A DNA stretch of 64,000 bases. Origin: Edaphobacter flagellatus (GTDB taxonomy: Bacteria > Acidobacteriota > Terriglobia > Terriglobales > Acidobacteriaceae). Shown here in pieces: positions 35,555-45,277 of this stretch (position 1 is the stretch's first letter; every line of letters begins with the position of its first letter). The notes beneath the pieces were generated by a model. It saw only the letters and a program-made list of their open reading frames with translations, searched no databases and was not told the origin of the DNA. Location: contig NZ_CP073697.1 of assembly GCF_025264665.1 (NCBI RefSeq), positions 496,001 to 560,000 on the forward strand, given 5' to 3'. The position numbers were made by a program, and so were the translations under genes.

Positions 35555-36774
35555 TCCCATGGCTCTTACGAACGCTGTGGGAGGCGGCAGGAATAGCTGC
35601 AGCCTGCATGACGCTGCCCGGCACCGTTGAGCTGTTTATGCTGAGCGTTGCGGCGCTGCTTCCGGTTCAGCGAAGAACCCAGCCACCTTCCCGCGCGGGG
35701 TGGCGTGTCGCTGTAGTTATTCCGGCCCACAATGAAGAGGTGGGCATCGCAAAGTGCGTCACAAGCCTGTTGCAGGCCGATCACGGAGATATGGTCGTCG
35801 ACATCTATGTGATTGCGGACAACTGCACGGATCGGACTGCTCCGGTCGCAGAAGCTGCAGGAGCCAGGGTGCTGACTCGCACGAATGATCTGGAGCGCGG
35901 CAAGGGATATGCGCTGCACTACGCGTTTACAACCTTGGAAAAGCAGGGTTACGACTGCTTTCTGATCGTCGATGCCGATACGGATGTTGCGCAAAACTTT
36001 ATTGTCGCCGCAGCAGGGACGATGCGTGACGGAGCCGATGCAGTACAGGCACGATATCTGGTGAGCAATCTGGAGGAGAGCACGCGAACCAGGCTGATGG
36101 GGCTGGCGCTGCGGGCCTTCAACGTGGTGCGTCCGCTGGGCCGGGAACAACTTGGTCTGTCGGCAGGAATTCTCGGCAACGGGTTTGGGCTGCGCCGGGA
36201 GACGCTGGCGGCTGTTCCCTATCTGGCGTCCTCTGTGGTGGAAGACCTGGAATATCATCTGTCGCTGGTGCGGTCAGGACGCCGGGTTGCTTTTGTGAAC
36301 GAAACGACCGTCTTTGGCGAGATGCCGGTACGCGGTAAGGGTGTTAAGACACAGCGCTCTCGCTGGGAGGGCGGACGGCTGCGGATGATGATGGAGAAGA
36401 GCCCGGCCCTGTTGCGTAGCGTACTGCAGGGGCAGCTTTCTCTGCTGGAGCCACTGTTGGAGCTTCTGCTGTTTCCGCTGGCGTTCCATGTTGCGCTGCT
36501 GGCTGTTGCTATCTCAACGCCGTTGCCTTTCGTGCGGATGGTAGGGCTGGTAGGGGCTGCCGTGGTTCTATTACACCTGACAGCTGCGATTGTTGTGGGG
36601 GGAGGCGGCTGGCGCGATGTGAGCACACTGGCGGCTGCACCGTTCTACATCGTATGGAAGCTGATGTTGATTCCTTCCCTGCTGCGTAATGCGCGGTCGA
36701 ATCATGCGTGGGTGCGCACGAGCAGGAATGCCGAGATCGAAGCCTCTTCTGACGACAAGACACCGCCCAGATAA
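35551..36774 (+). CDS. Membrane-associated GT2 glycosyltransferase
   Basis: A 407-residue protein from TTG 35551, which overlaps the previous stop. An N-terminal membrane helix is followed by a GT2 domain: VAVVIPAHNEEVGI, VIADNCTDRT, LIVDADTDV (DxD) and QRSRWEGGR (QxxRW-like motif of processive GT2 enzymes). Three C-terminal membrane helices lie around residues 300-385. It resembles cellulose-synthase-like/EPS glycosyltransferases that extend or modify a chain at the membrane. If TTG is not used, the next Met is at residue 20, inside the first helix. Confidence 0.88.
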   Translation: MIPWLLRTLWEAAGIAAACMTLPGTVELFMLSVAALLPVQRRTQPPSRAGWRVAVVIPAHNEEVGIAKCVTSLLQADHGDMVVDIYVIADNCTDRTAPVAEAAGARVLTRTNDLERGKGYALHYAFTTLEKQGYDCFLIVDADTDVAQNFIVAAAGTMRDGADAVQARYLVSNLEESTRTRLMGLALRAFNVVRPLGREQLGLSAGILGNGFGLRRETLAAVPYLASSVVEDLEYHLSLVRSGRRVAFVNETTVFGEMPVRGKGVKTQRSRWEGGRLRMMMEKSPALLRSVLQGQLSLLEPLLELLLFPLAFHVALLAVAISTPLPFVRMVGLVGAAVVLLHLTAAIVVGGGGWRDVSTLAAAPFYIVWKLMLIPSLLRNARSNHAWVRTSRNAEIEASSDDKTPPR

Positions 36775-37034
36775 ACGGAGCGTTCACAGCCGGGATCTTC
36801 GTTCTTGATAAAGTTAAGCCTTGCCTTCCTGATTTTTGGACGTTCTTCGTCGTGTGGTCGAGAGCGGAAACGGCCTACGACCTCTCGTGAATAAGTCATC
36901 TGTCGCGGCAAGGGATTTCCACTAAAAAGATGTCCAAATTTTGCCTTGACCCTGAATGCCCCATGTGTGTAGGTGTTGCTTATTGTAAAAACGCATAAAA
37001 TCAGCTTCCAAGCCAATGTGCACGGGGATTTATT

Positions 37035-38261
37035 TTGCGTAGTTCGAGCCGACCGGTTGTATTGATAGGCGCCACCACATGGTGGCAGCTATCGGCACGT
37101 ATGGCCATAGCGTTGCTACGCCACGGATGCAGGGTGATTACGGTATGCCCCCCGGGACACCCTCTCCGATTTGTAAGCGGGATCGAGAGCCACTATCTGT
37201 ATGAAAGTGTGGATTCAGCGCGATCGCTGAAGAACGCGATTGAGAGGTCGAAGGCCGATGTGATTGTGCCCTGCGACGATGGCGTAGTCTGGCAGCTTCA
37301 CTGGCTGCATGACCGGTTTCCGGAGCTTCGGGAGATCATTGAGGAGTCCTTAGGCCCATCTGCCATGTATGGCGTCATTCGCAGCCGCGGCGAGCTATTG
37401 AGGACAGCGGCTGCCTTAGGAATACGCACACCTGAGACCGTCGATATTCAGTCGAAGAATGATCTGGCCCGCTGGAAGGGTGCGGGCGTCCTGAAGCTGG
37501 ACGGCAGTTGGGGTGGAACAGGAGTCGAGATTGTCGGCTCCGCTGCCGAAGCGGCAGAGGCCTATGACAGACTTTCAAAGCCGAAAGGACCCAGCTTTAC
37601 CTGGAAGCGATTTCTGGTGAATCGAGATCCGCTTGCATTATGGTCTCGCAAGAATGCAGGCCCGCCACGCGTTACGCTCCAGGAGTTCATCGCTGGACGC
37701 CCGGCGAATGCGATGATGGCTTGCTGGAAGGGTGAAGTGCTCGCCATGGTGGCGGTCGAAGTTCTCAACAGCCAAGGTGCCACTGGCTCGGCGACGGTCG
37801 TACAGATCATCCGGAATGAAGAGATCACACAAGCTGCTTGCAAGCTGGCGCAGAAACTCCAGCTCAATGGGTTTCATGGACTCGACTTTATGCTGGAGCG
37901 AGAGACGAAGCATGCGTATCTGATTGAATTGAACCCACGCTGCACCCAGCTGGGACATCTTCGCCTGCCGGAGCAAGGAGACCTTGCGGGTGCCTTTACC
38001 AGCAAGTTGAAGAACGAAGAACGATCCGATCCGGACGCGCCGATCACTCGAGAAGCAATTGCTCTCTTTCCTCAAGCTTTTTTATTGAGTCCCAGGAATC
38101 CTTATCTGGAGCTGGGATACCACGATGTTCCGTGGGAAGAGCCTGATCTGTTACGAGAGTTGCTGCGGGAGTCCTGGCCAAACCGTCAGTGGCCGGCACG
38201 CCTGTATCACTTCTTCCGTCCGCCAAAGCTACCTAAGGATTTGCAGATTCAGGCAGACTGA
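37035..38261 (+). CDS. ATP-grasp domain protein in the EPS locus
   Basis: A 408-residue protein from TTG 37035 with GGGG about 10 bases upstream. It begins with a Rossmann-like domain (VVLIGATTWWQLSARMAIALLRHG, IVPCDDGVVWQL). The ATP-grasp domain follows: VLKLDGSWGGTGVEIV for the phosphate loop, TLQEFIAGRPANAMMACWKG, and a C-terminal metal site GLDFMLERET...YLIELNPRCTQLGHL. ATP-grasp enzymes make carboxylate-amine or related bonds. In a polysaccharide locus this may attach an amino acid or another acid group to a sugar, but the substrate is unknown. It is convergent with the GT2 gene at 38274. Confidence 0.82.
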   Translation: MRSSSRPVVLIGATTWWQLSARMAIALLRHGCRVITVCPPGHPLRFVSGIESHYLYESVDSARSLKNAIERSKADVIVPCDDGVVWQLHWLHDRFPELREIIEESLGPSAMYGVIRSRGELLRTAAALGIRTPETVDIQSKNDLARWKGAGVLKLDGSWGGTGVEIVGSAAEAAEAYDRLSKPKGPSFTWKRFLVNRDPLALWSRKNAGPPRVTLQEFIAGRPANAMMACWKGEVLAMVAVEVLNSQGATGSATVVQIIRNEEITQAACKLAQKLQLNGFHGLDFMLERETKHAYLIELNPRCTQLGHLRLPEQGDLAGAFTSKLKNEERSDPDAPITREAIALFPQAFLLSPRNPYLELGYHDVPWEEPDLLRELLRESWPNRQWPARLYHFFRPPKLPKDLQIQAD

Positions 38262-38273
38262 ACCGTACTGCGT

Positions 38274-39308
38274 CTAGGGCTGTTTGTATTCAACCAGCAT
38301 GGCGCGTTTCCCTCTTCTGCGATTCAGCTTGTACTGTAACTGCCCAATGTAGATGGGCAACTGTTGCAGATGAGAGTGAACACCGTACATCGCCAGCGCT
38401 ACAGTATCTTTGGTCTTCCAACGTGCCTTCCACGCGGAACGAGCGGCAAGCAGCAGGAAAAAAATACCAACACCAAGCAGTGGCCATATTGCGCGAAGAA
38501 GGATGGAACACAGGAGTCCGGCCAACGAGAGGCCAACCAGAATCCATGCGCGATTGCGATTGCGTCTGCACTCCTCCGTCCAAAATGACTGAGGCGACGA
38601 TCGAAAGCGCTCGGATACCTCGGCGAAGGCATGGCCTGCGCGGGTTGAACGCTTCCAGTACTGCCGCCAGTGATAAATAGCCAGGTCGTGCCCGGTCATA
38701 GGACGGTCGACGTGCAAAATGATATAGCCGAGTGCAGCGATCCTTCGGCATAGCTCCGGCTCTTCTCCGGCGATTAAGGTTTCGTCGAAGCCGTTGACCT
38801 GCACCAAAACATCTCGCCAGAACAACGCATCGCCGCCGCAATAGAGCGTTGGGCCAGCTTCATAAATCCAGTCGAGATCGAGTGTGCGGATATAAATGGA
38901 GCGCCTGGGGTAAAGCTCGCGGCGATGACCCCATACGACTGCGATCGCAGGGTTCAGGAACTCCTGCAGCGAGTCGCTTACGAAGCGTGGGTGGAGAATC
39001 GTATCTCCATCCAGAAAGAGCACGATGGCTCCCGTTGCCGCGCGCCAGCCTGCATTTCTGCCTAACGCCGCCGATGGCCGCTCCGGATGCAGCACAATCG
39101 TCTTCGCGCCCATGGACTGGGCAAGGCCGACGCTTCCATCCTGCGAATTGGAGTCAACGTAGAGCACCTCGATCGCAAACCCGTCACGATCCATCGCATA
39201 GACCGATTCGAGGCACCGACGCAGGCGCTCTCCTTCGTTTCTGCCGATCACTACGACCGAGACGGTAAGGTTAGTCAGACTGCGCGAGGGTTTTGTCGTG
39301 GCATTCAT
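38274..39308 (-). CDS. GT2 family glycosyltransferase
   Basis: A 344-residue enzyme. It has VSVVVIGRNEGERLRRCLESV, VDSNSQDGSV, NAGWRAATGAIVLFLDGDTIL (DxD) and VNGFDETLIAGEEPELCRRI, with one or two membrane helices near the C-terminus (LVGLSLAGLLCSILLRAIWPLLGVGIFFLLL). It likely adds a sugar to the EPS repeat. It overlaps the stop of the acetyltransferase gene upstream by four bases (ATGA). It is the last gene of the Wza-acetyltransferase-GT2 operon. Confidence 0.9.
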   Translation of the reverse strand: MNATTKPSRSLTNLTVSVVVIGRNEGERLRRCLESVYAMDRDGFAIEVLYVDSNSQDGSVGLAQSMGAKTIVLHPERPSAALGRNAGWRAATGAIVLFLDGDTILHPRFVSDSLQEFLNPAIAVVWGHRRELYPRRSIYIRTLDLDWIYEAGPTLYCGGDALFWRDVLVQVNGFDETLIAGEEPELCRRIAALGYIILHVDRPMTGHDLAIYHWRQYWKRSTRAGHAFAEVSERFRSSPQSFWTEECRRNRNRAWILVGLSLAGLLCSILLRAIWPLLGVGIFFLLLAARSAWKARWKTKDTVALAMYGVHSHLQQLPIYIGQLQYKLNRRRGKRAMLVEYKQP

Positions 39309-39859
39309 TGTTCGTGTCCGCTTACTGCAGCTTCTACAGGCTCCGCAACCTTACGGGGTATGATGCGTGCCGGTATGCCGACAGCAATCGAATTGGACGG
39401 CACATCGGAGATAACCACCGCATTCGCTCCAATCGCAACGTCGTCGCCGATACGTATGGGGCCGAGCAGCTTTGCTCCGGCGCCGATATCGACGCGATTG
39501 CCTATAACGGGCGAGCCTCGTACGCCACGGTTGCGCAAACCTACGGTGACGCCGTTACGCATTACGCAGTCGTCACCGAAGATAGCATCGCCACTGACGA
39601 CGATGCCGCCGATGTGCTCAATCACGAAGCGACGGCCGATGACGGCTTCGCAGGGCAACTCCGCGCCAAGAAGCATCTCCGAGAAGAATTTGAGTACTTT
39701 GTAGGCAAACGAGAATGGAACACGCAGAGCACGTGACTGGATGCTGTACCTCCAGCGCCCGAATCGATAGATCAAGAGCACCCAGAAGCCATGACGACCC
39801 CAACGACAGTCGTGTGTGCGCCAGTCCTCACGGATATTTTCGAACACTGTTGCTCCCAA
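39305..39859 (-). CDS. CysE-like serine O-acetyltransferase family protein (EPS acetyltransferase)
   Basis: A 184-residue protein with the short N-terminal helical part of CysE-type enzymes (NIREDWRTHD, LLIYRFGRWRYS). Beta-helix coils follow: FVIEHIGGIVVSGDAIFGDDCVMRNGVTVG, VIGNRVDIGAGAKLLG and IRIGDDVAIGANAVV, ending in AVGIPARII. EPS loci often carry such a paralogue to acetylate sugars, and its position between Wza and a glycosyltransferase favours that over cysteine synthesis. It sits 29 bases downstream of the Wza-type gene. Confidence 0.85.
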   Translation of the reverse strand: MGATVFENIREDWRTHDCRWGRHGFWVLLIYRFGRWRYSIQSRALRVPFSFAYKVLKFFSEMLLGAELPCEAVIGRRFVIEHIGGIVVSGDAIFGDDCVMRNGVTVGLRNRGVRGSPVIGNRVDIGAGAKLLGPIRIGDDVAIGANAVVISDVPSNSIAVGIPARIIPRKVAEPVEAAVSGHEQ

Positions 39860-39888
39860 GCAGGCTGGAGATACCAGACTGCATCTGC

Positions 39889-40923
39889 TTAGCGCAGAAG
39901 CGCTCCAATCGTAAACAGATTTACAAGCGGCGAAAGCTTCTCAAAGCTGTAAGCCAATTTATTGAACCCGCTTTCGGGAATATAGATGATGTCACCCGAT
40001 TGCAATGTAAGATCAAGCGGCTTTGGCCCCAGAACATCTTTGTATGAGATGACCTGCGTCTTTCCGGGCGTGGTATCGGTACCGCGATGGATGATCTGAA
40101 TGTCAGGATAGCGTCCTGCCTTCTCTGTCGGCCCACCAGCCATGGCAAGAAGCTGAGGCAGGGTGCTTTTCTTTTCGAGCCGCTGCGTCCCCGGACGCAC
40201 AACCATTCCAAGTACTGAAACGTACTTATCTGGGCCGGGGACAAAGACAACATCGTCGCGCATGAGCCGCATATTGGCCAGAGGGTTTCCCTCTTCAAGA
40301 AGGCTTCGCAGCTGGACCGTAACCATGGAGGCGTTGCCGCGATAGATCATGCATTCTTCGGGCACAGCCATCGGAATGGGCAATGCGCCTGCTGTACCTG
40401 CGGCCGGGGCTCCTGAACTAGCTGCCGCCCCCGAAGCCCCCTGAAGCTGTCCGCCACGCGAGATCACCTCAAGCAGAGTGGGTGTGGTATCGAAGGTCAA
40501 CAGACCGGGATGCTCGACTGCACCAAGCAGAAGGATGTGATTCGACGTGTAGTGATCCACACCTACCGATACCGTAACTCCGGCATAGTAAGAGCTGAGT
40601 GCGTTCTGGATAGCAGTAGCAGCCTCCTCGCGGGTTTTATCTGCCACCATAATGGTGCCCGCGATGGGCAGCGTGATCTTTCCATCGGGTCCAATCGTGT
40701 GCTTGGCGGTCAACTCAGGACGGCCTACGACCTCAACGGTGATCTCATCACCGCGCCCGAGTTGGTAAGGCTGGTCGGCTGGCGCCTCAAAGGACTTCAA
40801 CATCGCCAGAGGATTTTGTTTCAGCTCTGTAGCAGGAGCAGTATTCTGCGCATCACAGACCGGGTGAGCGAGTGAGACACACGCTGTCAGCAGAAACATC
40901 ATATTGGTCAGCTTCATACGCAT
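39889..40923 (-). CDS. Wza-type polysaccharide export protein
   Basis: About 344 residues from ATG 40923, with TTAGGAG nine bases upstream; the frame runs open to 41010. The signal region MFLLTAC contains a possible lipobox Cys, as in Wza. The export domain begins YQLGRGDEITVEVVGRPELT, then IGPDGKITLPIAG, followed by two SLBB-like segments (LLLGAVEHPGLL and VLGMVVRPGTQ) and a C-terminal DIIYIPESG. It forms the outer-membrane channel for EPS export and would pair with the GumC-type protein at 57291. It is first in an operon with the acetyltransferase and GT2 genes. Confidence 0.93.
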   Translation of the reverse strand: MRMKLTNMMFLLTACVSLAHPVCDAQNTAPATELKQNPLAMLKSFEAPADQPYQLGRGDEITVEVVGRPELTAKHTIGPDGKITLPIAGTIMVADKTREEAATAIQNALSSYYAGVTVSVGVDHYTSNHILLLGAVEHPGLLTFDTTPTLLEVISRGGQLQGASGAAASSGAPAAGTAGALPIPMAVPEECMIYRGNASMVTVQLRSLLEEGNPLANMRLMRDDVVFVPGPDKYVSVLGMVVRPGTQRLEKKSTLPQLLAMAGGPTEKAGRYPDIQIIHRGTDTTPGKTQVISYKDVLGPKPLDLTLQSGDIIYIPESGFNKLAYSFEKLSPLVNLFTIGALLR

Positions 40924-41035
40924 GGCAAGAACTCCTAAGCCCTCATCCCACAGGCATTTACTATGATATGTGAATAGTAGGGATTTCCAGAGCACTTCGG
41001 CATGCCCCAACGGTAACCTGCGGTCACCTACAACC

Positions 41036-41914
41036 TCAATCCCCTTGTTTTACAAGATGGCTGCTCAGCCTCGAAAGGGGAAAGTTCAGCTGAAGGATAC
41101 GACAATTGGGGGAGTCGGTCGCCACTGCTCCTATAGCAGCATCTCCTGGATCGATATCGCTCAAAAAATAATGCTTTTCCGTTCCGGTTGGATCGTAAAT
41201 CAGCACAGGGGTATGCCATGCAGGGGCGGCTGGGACCTCGAAACTGGATAACGGCAACGAAAGCCCTCTTCCATCTGCCTTTGTGATGGCTTCCTTCTGT
41301 GTCCAACAGCGATAAAAGGCTCTGCGGCGCTCGTCAAGCGAAGAAAGCGCCTTCAAACGTTCGAGCTCCTTTGCGGTAAATGCAGATTGCGCGATCTCCA
41401 AAATATCGATGCCAGCATCGATATGTTCGACATCTACGCCAACAGTTTCCTGCCGACTCAACCCGATCAGAATCGTTCCTTTCGAGTGAGAGACATTAAA
41501 CGAAATGTGCTCAGCACTATTGACAACGGAAGGTTTGCCGAAGGGGCTCTCCTTGAGCACAATGTCCAGAGGGGGCATACGCAGGGCATTTCCAAGCAGA
41601 ATACGCAGACAGGCTCTTCCAACGGCAAACTCCTCACGTGGCCTGCTAGCACGTCGTCGCTCGGCCCGGCTGCGCTCCTCAGGGATTAGATAGTTGGCAC
41701 AGCCCGGAAAGAATGCATCGTCTGTCAGCTGAAAACGCCAGAGCTGAAGCTCTCCATCCGCCAAAGGCAGAAGAGAGTCGGCTGCATTCCATTCTCGATA
41801 ACGTTCTGTATCAGGAGGCTCAGTCATACGATCACAATTCTGCGGATAAGTGATGATCTGTTTCTTGAATGCTTGTGAGGTGATGTCTCTTTTCACTAAT
41901 CTAATCTGTACCAT
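41036..41914 (-). CDS. Sfp-type 4'-phosphopantetheinyl transferase
   Basis: Up to 292 residues. The PPTase signatures are VGVDVEHID (metal Asp/Glu), FTAKELERL and FYRCWTQKEAITKADGRGL (WxxKEA), with FNVSHSKG before them. It moves phosphopantetheine from CoA onto carrier proteins. The four carriers of the plus-strand line and the two of the minus-strand line need such an enzyme, and this is the only one in the window. The frame opens at 41914; ATG 41827 (MTEPPDTE) is an equally good start, with no decisive ribosome-binding site. It lies 112 bases upstream of the Wza gene. Confidence 0.93.
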   Translation of the reverse strand: MVQIRLVKRDITSQAFKKQIITYPQNCDRMTEPPDTERYREWNAADSLLPLADGELQLWRFQLTDDAFFPGCANYLIPEERSRAERRRASRPREEFAVGRACLRILLGNALRMPPLDIVLKESPFGKPSVVNSAEHISFNVSHSKGTILIGLSRQETVGVDVEHIDAGIDILEIAQSAFTAKELERLKALSSLDERRRAFYRCWTQKEAITKADGRGLSLPLSSFEVPAAPAWHTPVLIYDPTGTEKHYFLSDIDPGDAAIGAVATDSPNCRILQLNFPLSRLSSHLVKQGD

Positions 41915-41995
41915 CCATTAGGCGGTAGTTATACGCCTATTTGTGGAGCTGGGCTTCATTATCGATTACCAGGATCAACAGATTATCGGAGGCGC

Positions 41996-44470
41996 ATGAT
42001 ATTCCACGTTCCCACAGTTAAAGTTCTCTCGCAGACAAAGCGATTGTGGCGCACTCCCGATAACAATGAACGGTTCGAGCATCCTCTCTCTACGCTGACC
42101 CAATTTGGATTTGTTTTTGGGCTACTCATCGGCACTGTTGGATGTCACCCAGCTAAAGCACAAAATGGCCCAGGCGGCGTGACCGACATTGCAATCGATA
42201 CCACGGCAATACAGACAGACGTAAAGCGCTTAGGCATCAATATTCCGATGCAGACGTACTACGATTCGGGGCAGATGTTGCGCAACCTGGTCTTCAGAAA
42301 CTCAGGATTCGAAGGCGAGATATGGCAATCGATCCTGCGTTGCAAAGCAGCAACGGCAACCAGCTGCACAGACTGGAATCAATGGGGACAATGGCCTCAG
42401 GGGTTTCTGGATGGAGCCAGCTTCGAATTTATTAGCGGAGCTGCAGCTGGCGAAACCGGTGTGGTGACTGCCAGTCTACCCGCTCAATCGCAGATCCAAA
42501 ACCAGGGTGCCACGATTATCTTTTCGACACTGGCGAAACAACCGTCGGCCGATGATTTCGTCATCGTCCGCAAGACCTCCCCAGGCAATGCCCAGGCTGG
42601 CTGGTGGGTGAACAATGGTGGGGGCGCAGTACTTTCCACGGAATTCCATGACCTGTCGCCAGAAACTCAAGGCAAGCAGGCTCTCAAGATCGACGCCGTC
42701 GGATCTGGACGATGGGGAGAGATCGCATCGTATTTTGATACGCTCGAAAGCCACTCCTTTGTACGGCTCAACGGAACGTATCGGCTTACATTTCGCGCGA
42801 AGGGGCTCGGCGGGGATAATCAGGTTCGCGTCAGTCTGTCTCGGCAGTCTAAGCGAGGAAATAACTTTTTTTCGAAGGACCTCAAGCTCTCCAATAAATG
42901 GACGAACTACAGCTACGACTTCACGACAAACGAATCGAATTCTGATTTTGGGAGTGTGTCGCTCAAATTTTATGTTCCGGGAAGCACGGTTCTGCTGGAT
43001 GATGTAAGCCTCGTTCAAGTAAGTAACTCAAATACAAACCCGACAGTATTTCGCGATGAAGTTGTAAGCGCTCTGAAAGACCTGCATCCCGGAGTATTGC
43101 GTTATTACGACGACGCCAATACCGGGAGCACCATCGATAACATCATTGCTCCGCCATTCGCTCGCCTTCGCGCGGGCTCAAGCAGCCGAGGATCAACTTA
43201 TGAAGACCTCGCAATTGGGCTGCACGAGTTTCTTCAGCTATGTCAGCTTATTGGCGCTGAGCCTTACTACAACATGCCTCCGGGCATGAGCACGACTGAG
43301 GCCAAGAATTTGATCGAGTATCTCGGCGGGTCTCCCAGCACACCTTATGGCGCGAAGCGGGTTGCGCGTGGGCAAACGGCACCATGGACAAGTGTCTTCC
43401 CCGTGATCCATCTTGAATTGGGAAATGAGCAATGGAACTCCTTCACCTTTCCGGGTGCCTCCATCTCCGATGGGCCCACTTACGCAAAGCGCGCCAAAGA
43501 AATCTTCGCAGCGGCGAGGAGTTCTTCTTCTTACCAGCCCGGCAAATTTGATCTTGTTATCGGCGCTCAAGCAGTGAATACATGGCTGACTGGCCAGGAA
43601 TTAGCGAACGGCGATGGCTATGACAGTATGGCAATCGCACCTTATCTTTTCACTCGATTCGATGATGCAAGTTCGAATGAGGCCATCTTCGGTTCCATGT
43701 TCGCGCAACCGGAGATGCTGGATAGCCTCCCTTCCGGCTACGTGTTTCAGCAGGCAAAAGCAGTAAAAGAAGCGAAGCGGCCTGCGAAGCTTGTGGTCTA
43801 TGAAGTTAACCTCCACACTCTAAGCGGATCGGCAGATCAAACGAGCATTGACAACACCATCCCTTCGATAGGAGCCGGCCTGACTGTTGTCGACCACATG
43901 CTGCTCATGCTGCGCGATCTTGGCGTAAAGACGCAGTCGATATGGGCATTGAGTGGCTATTCCAATGGCTTCAGGAACTCGTCTACAAGCAAAGATCAAA
44001 CCTCACCGCTATTTTCAATCGTGGTTGATATGGGAGGAGCGACTAATCTTCGTCGACCGCAATTTTTAGCGGAACAGTTGGCAAATCAAGCAATCCTTCC
44101 TACGATGCTCTCGACTAAGATGGGGGGCACCAACCCGACATGGCATCAGGCGAAAAGCAGGAACGATGATATTCAAATCGACAAGGCACACGAGATACAA
44201 GCATTTGCATTTGCCGATGGAAAGCAGCGCAGCATCATCGTATTCAACCTGAGCCGCACTGAAATGCGCCCGATCACATTCTCTGGAGTAAATGCTCCGG
44301 CCGGCACTGTAGCTATAAGTCAGCTGACATCAAAAAATATTACGGATGGCAATGAGACTTCTTCGCGAGTTTCCATTACGGAAAAACCATCGAATAGCTT
44401 TGACTCACACTCCGCTTACCAACTTCCACCATTCTCGATGACAGTCTTCAAATGGAGTTCATCTCACTAG
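41996..44470 (+). CDS. Secreted clan GH-A glycoside hydrolase with N-terminal carbohydrate-binding-like domain
   Basis: An 824-residue protein with an N-terminal hydrophobic export segment (FGFVFGLLIGTVGCHPAKAQ). A jelly-roll-like region at about 180-330 (TYRLTFRAKGLGGDNQVRVSL, VLLDDVSLVQV) resembles carbohydrate-binding modules. The TIM-barrel part has HLELGNEQWN, the clan GH-A acid/base Glu after Asn, and VVYEVN for a possible nucleophile, as in arabinofuranosidase/GH51-GH39-like enzymes. It ends in a beta domain (PPFSMTVFKW). It likely trims or degrades a polysaccharide outside the cytoplasm. A second, partial copy lies at 62913. The 3' end overlaps the convergent thioesterase gene by 23 bases. 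Confidence 0.82.
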   Translation: MIFHVPTVKVLSQTKRLWRTPDNNERFEHPLSTLTQFGFVFGLLIGTVGCHPAKAQNGPGGVTDIAIDTTAIQTDVKRLGINIPMQTYYDSGQMLRNLVFRNSGFEGEIWQSILRCKAATATSCTDWNQWGQWPQGFLDGASFEFISGAAAGETGVVTASLPAQSQIQNQGATIIFSTLAKQPSADDFVIVRKTSPGNAQAGWWVNNGGGAVLSTEFHDLSPETQGKQALKIDAVGSGRWGEIASYFDTLESHSFVRLNGTYRLTFRAKGLGGDNQVRVSLSRQSKRGNNFFSKDLKLSNKWTNYSYDFTTNESNSDFGSVSLKFYVPGSTVLLDDVSLVQVSNSNTNPTVFRDEVVSALKDLHPGVLRYYDDANTGSTIDNIIAPPFARLRAGSSSRGSTYEDLAIGLHEFLQLCQLIGAEPYYNMPPGMSTTEAKNLIEYLGGSPSTPYGAKRVARGQTAPWTSVFPVIHLELGNEQWNSFTFPGASISDGPTYAKRAKEIFAAARSSSSYQPGKFDLVIGAQAVNTWLTGQELANGDGYDSMAIAPYLFTRFDDASSNEAIFGSMFAQPEMLDSLPSGYVFQQAKAVKEAKRPAKLVVYEVNLHTLSGSADQTSIDNTIPSIGAGLTVVDHMLLMLRDLGVKTQSIWALSGYSNGFRNSSTSKDQTSPLFSIVVDMGGATNLRRPQFLAEQLANQAILPTMLSTKMGGTNPTWHQAKSRNDDIQIDKAHEIQAFAFADGKQRSIIVFNLSRTEMRPITFSGVNAPAGTVAISQLTSKNITDGNETSSRVSITEKPSNSFDSHSAYQLPPFSMTVFKWSSSH

Positions 44471-45251
44471 CGCAACGATGATCGGCAATCAGCAATTGCT
44501 CCGTCAGTAAATGGAGAAGCGATGCCCTGCTCTCTCCTGACAGATAGAAGTGATCTCCTGGAAACCGCTGAAGGCGAAAGTCTCCCGTCGTATGCACACT
44601 CCACTGCTGGAGCCCCTCGTCCCAAACACTTTGATCATTCCTTCCGGCCGATACAATGAAGGGACATGTGAGTGGAGCCTTCGATTGGTACTGATATGTC
44701 TCGATCAACTTCAAATCGGCCTGAAGGATGGGCAGATAAAAATCCAGCATCTCTTGATCGCGCAGAAGCTCCTGCGGCAAGCCACCATACCGAGCTTCAA
44801 TTGTGGCGATAAATTGATCAGAAGGCAGATCATGAAGCGGCTTGGCTGATAACTTTAGATGTGCAGCTACGCGTCCCGAAAGAAATAGGAACTCGGGCTT
44901 CCTCACGCCTCTGCTACTCAATTCTTGCGCGAATTCGTACGCAAGCACAGACCCCATGCTATGGCCAAAGATTGCATAGGGCATATTACAGCCGTCCGCT
45001 AAAGCTTCTGTCATCTCACGAATCAGCAATTTGCTATCAGAGAACGAACTCTCATTCAATCGTGTTTCGCGCCCAGGCAACCTAATAGCACAAAGCTCTA
45101 CGAAAGATGGCATTAACCGCTTCCACGGTTGATAGGCTGCTGCGCCTGAACCTGCGTGAGGTAGACAAAACAGACGAATCCGTGCCCCACTTACACGATC
45201 CCGTGGGGATATCCATTTATCTCTTTCTGAATCATGGAAATCGATCATCAA
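44448..45251 (-). CDS. Type II thioesterase (RifR/GrsT family)
   Basis: A 267-residue alpha/beta hydrolase with RLFCLPHAGSGAAAYQPW, nucleophile Ser in IFGHSMGS, a plausible Asp in SAGRNDQSV and His in PGDHFYL. Type II thioesterases clear wrongly charged or stalled carrier proteins of NRPS/PKS lines. It is 26 bases downstream of the alanine NRPS gene and is last in the minus-strand biosynthetic operon. It overlaps the convergent glycosidase by 23 bases. The start at ATG 45251 has an adjacent Met. Confidence 0.93.
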   Translation of the reverse strand: MMIDFHDSERDKWISPRDRVSGARIRLFCLPHAGSGAAAYQPWKRLMPSFVELCAIRLPGRETRLNESSFSDSKLLIREMTEALADGCNMPYAIFGHSMGSVLAYEFAQELSSRGVRKPEFLFLSGRVAAHLKLSAKPLHDLPSDQFIATIEARYGGLPQELLRDQEMLDFYLPILQADLKLIETYQYQSKAPLTCPFIVSAGRNDQSVWDEGLQQWSVHTTGDFRLQRFPGDHFYLSGESRASLLHLLTEQLLIADHRCASEMNSI

Positions 45252-45277
45252 TCAGGATGCTAACCTTCAATAACACA

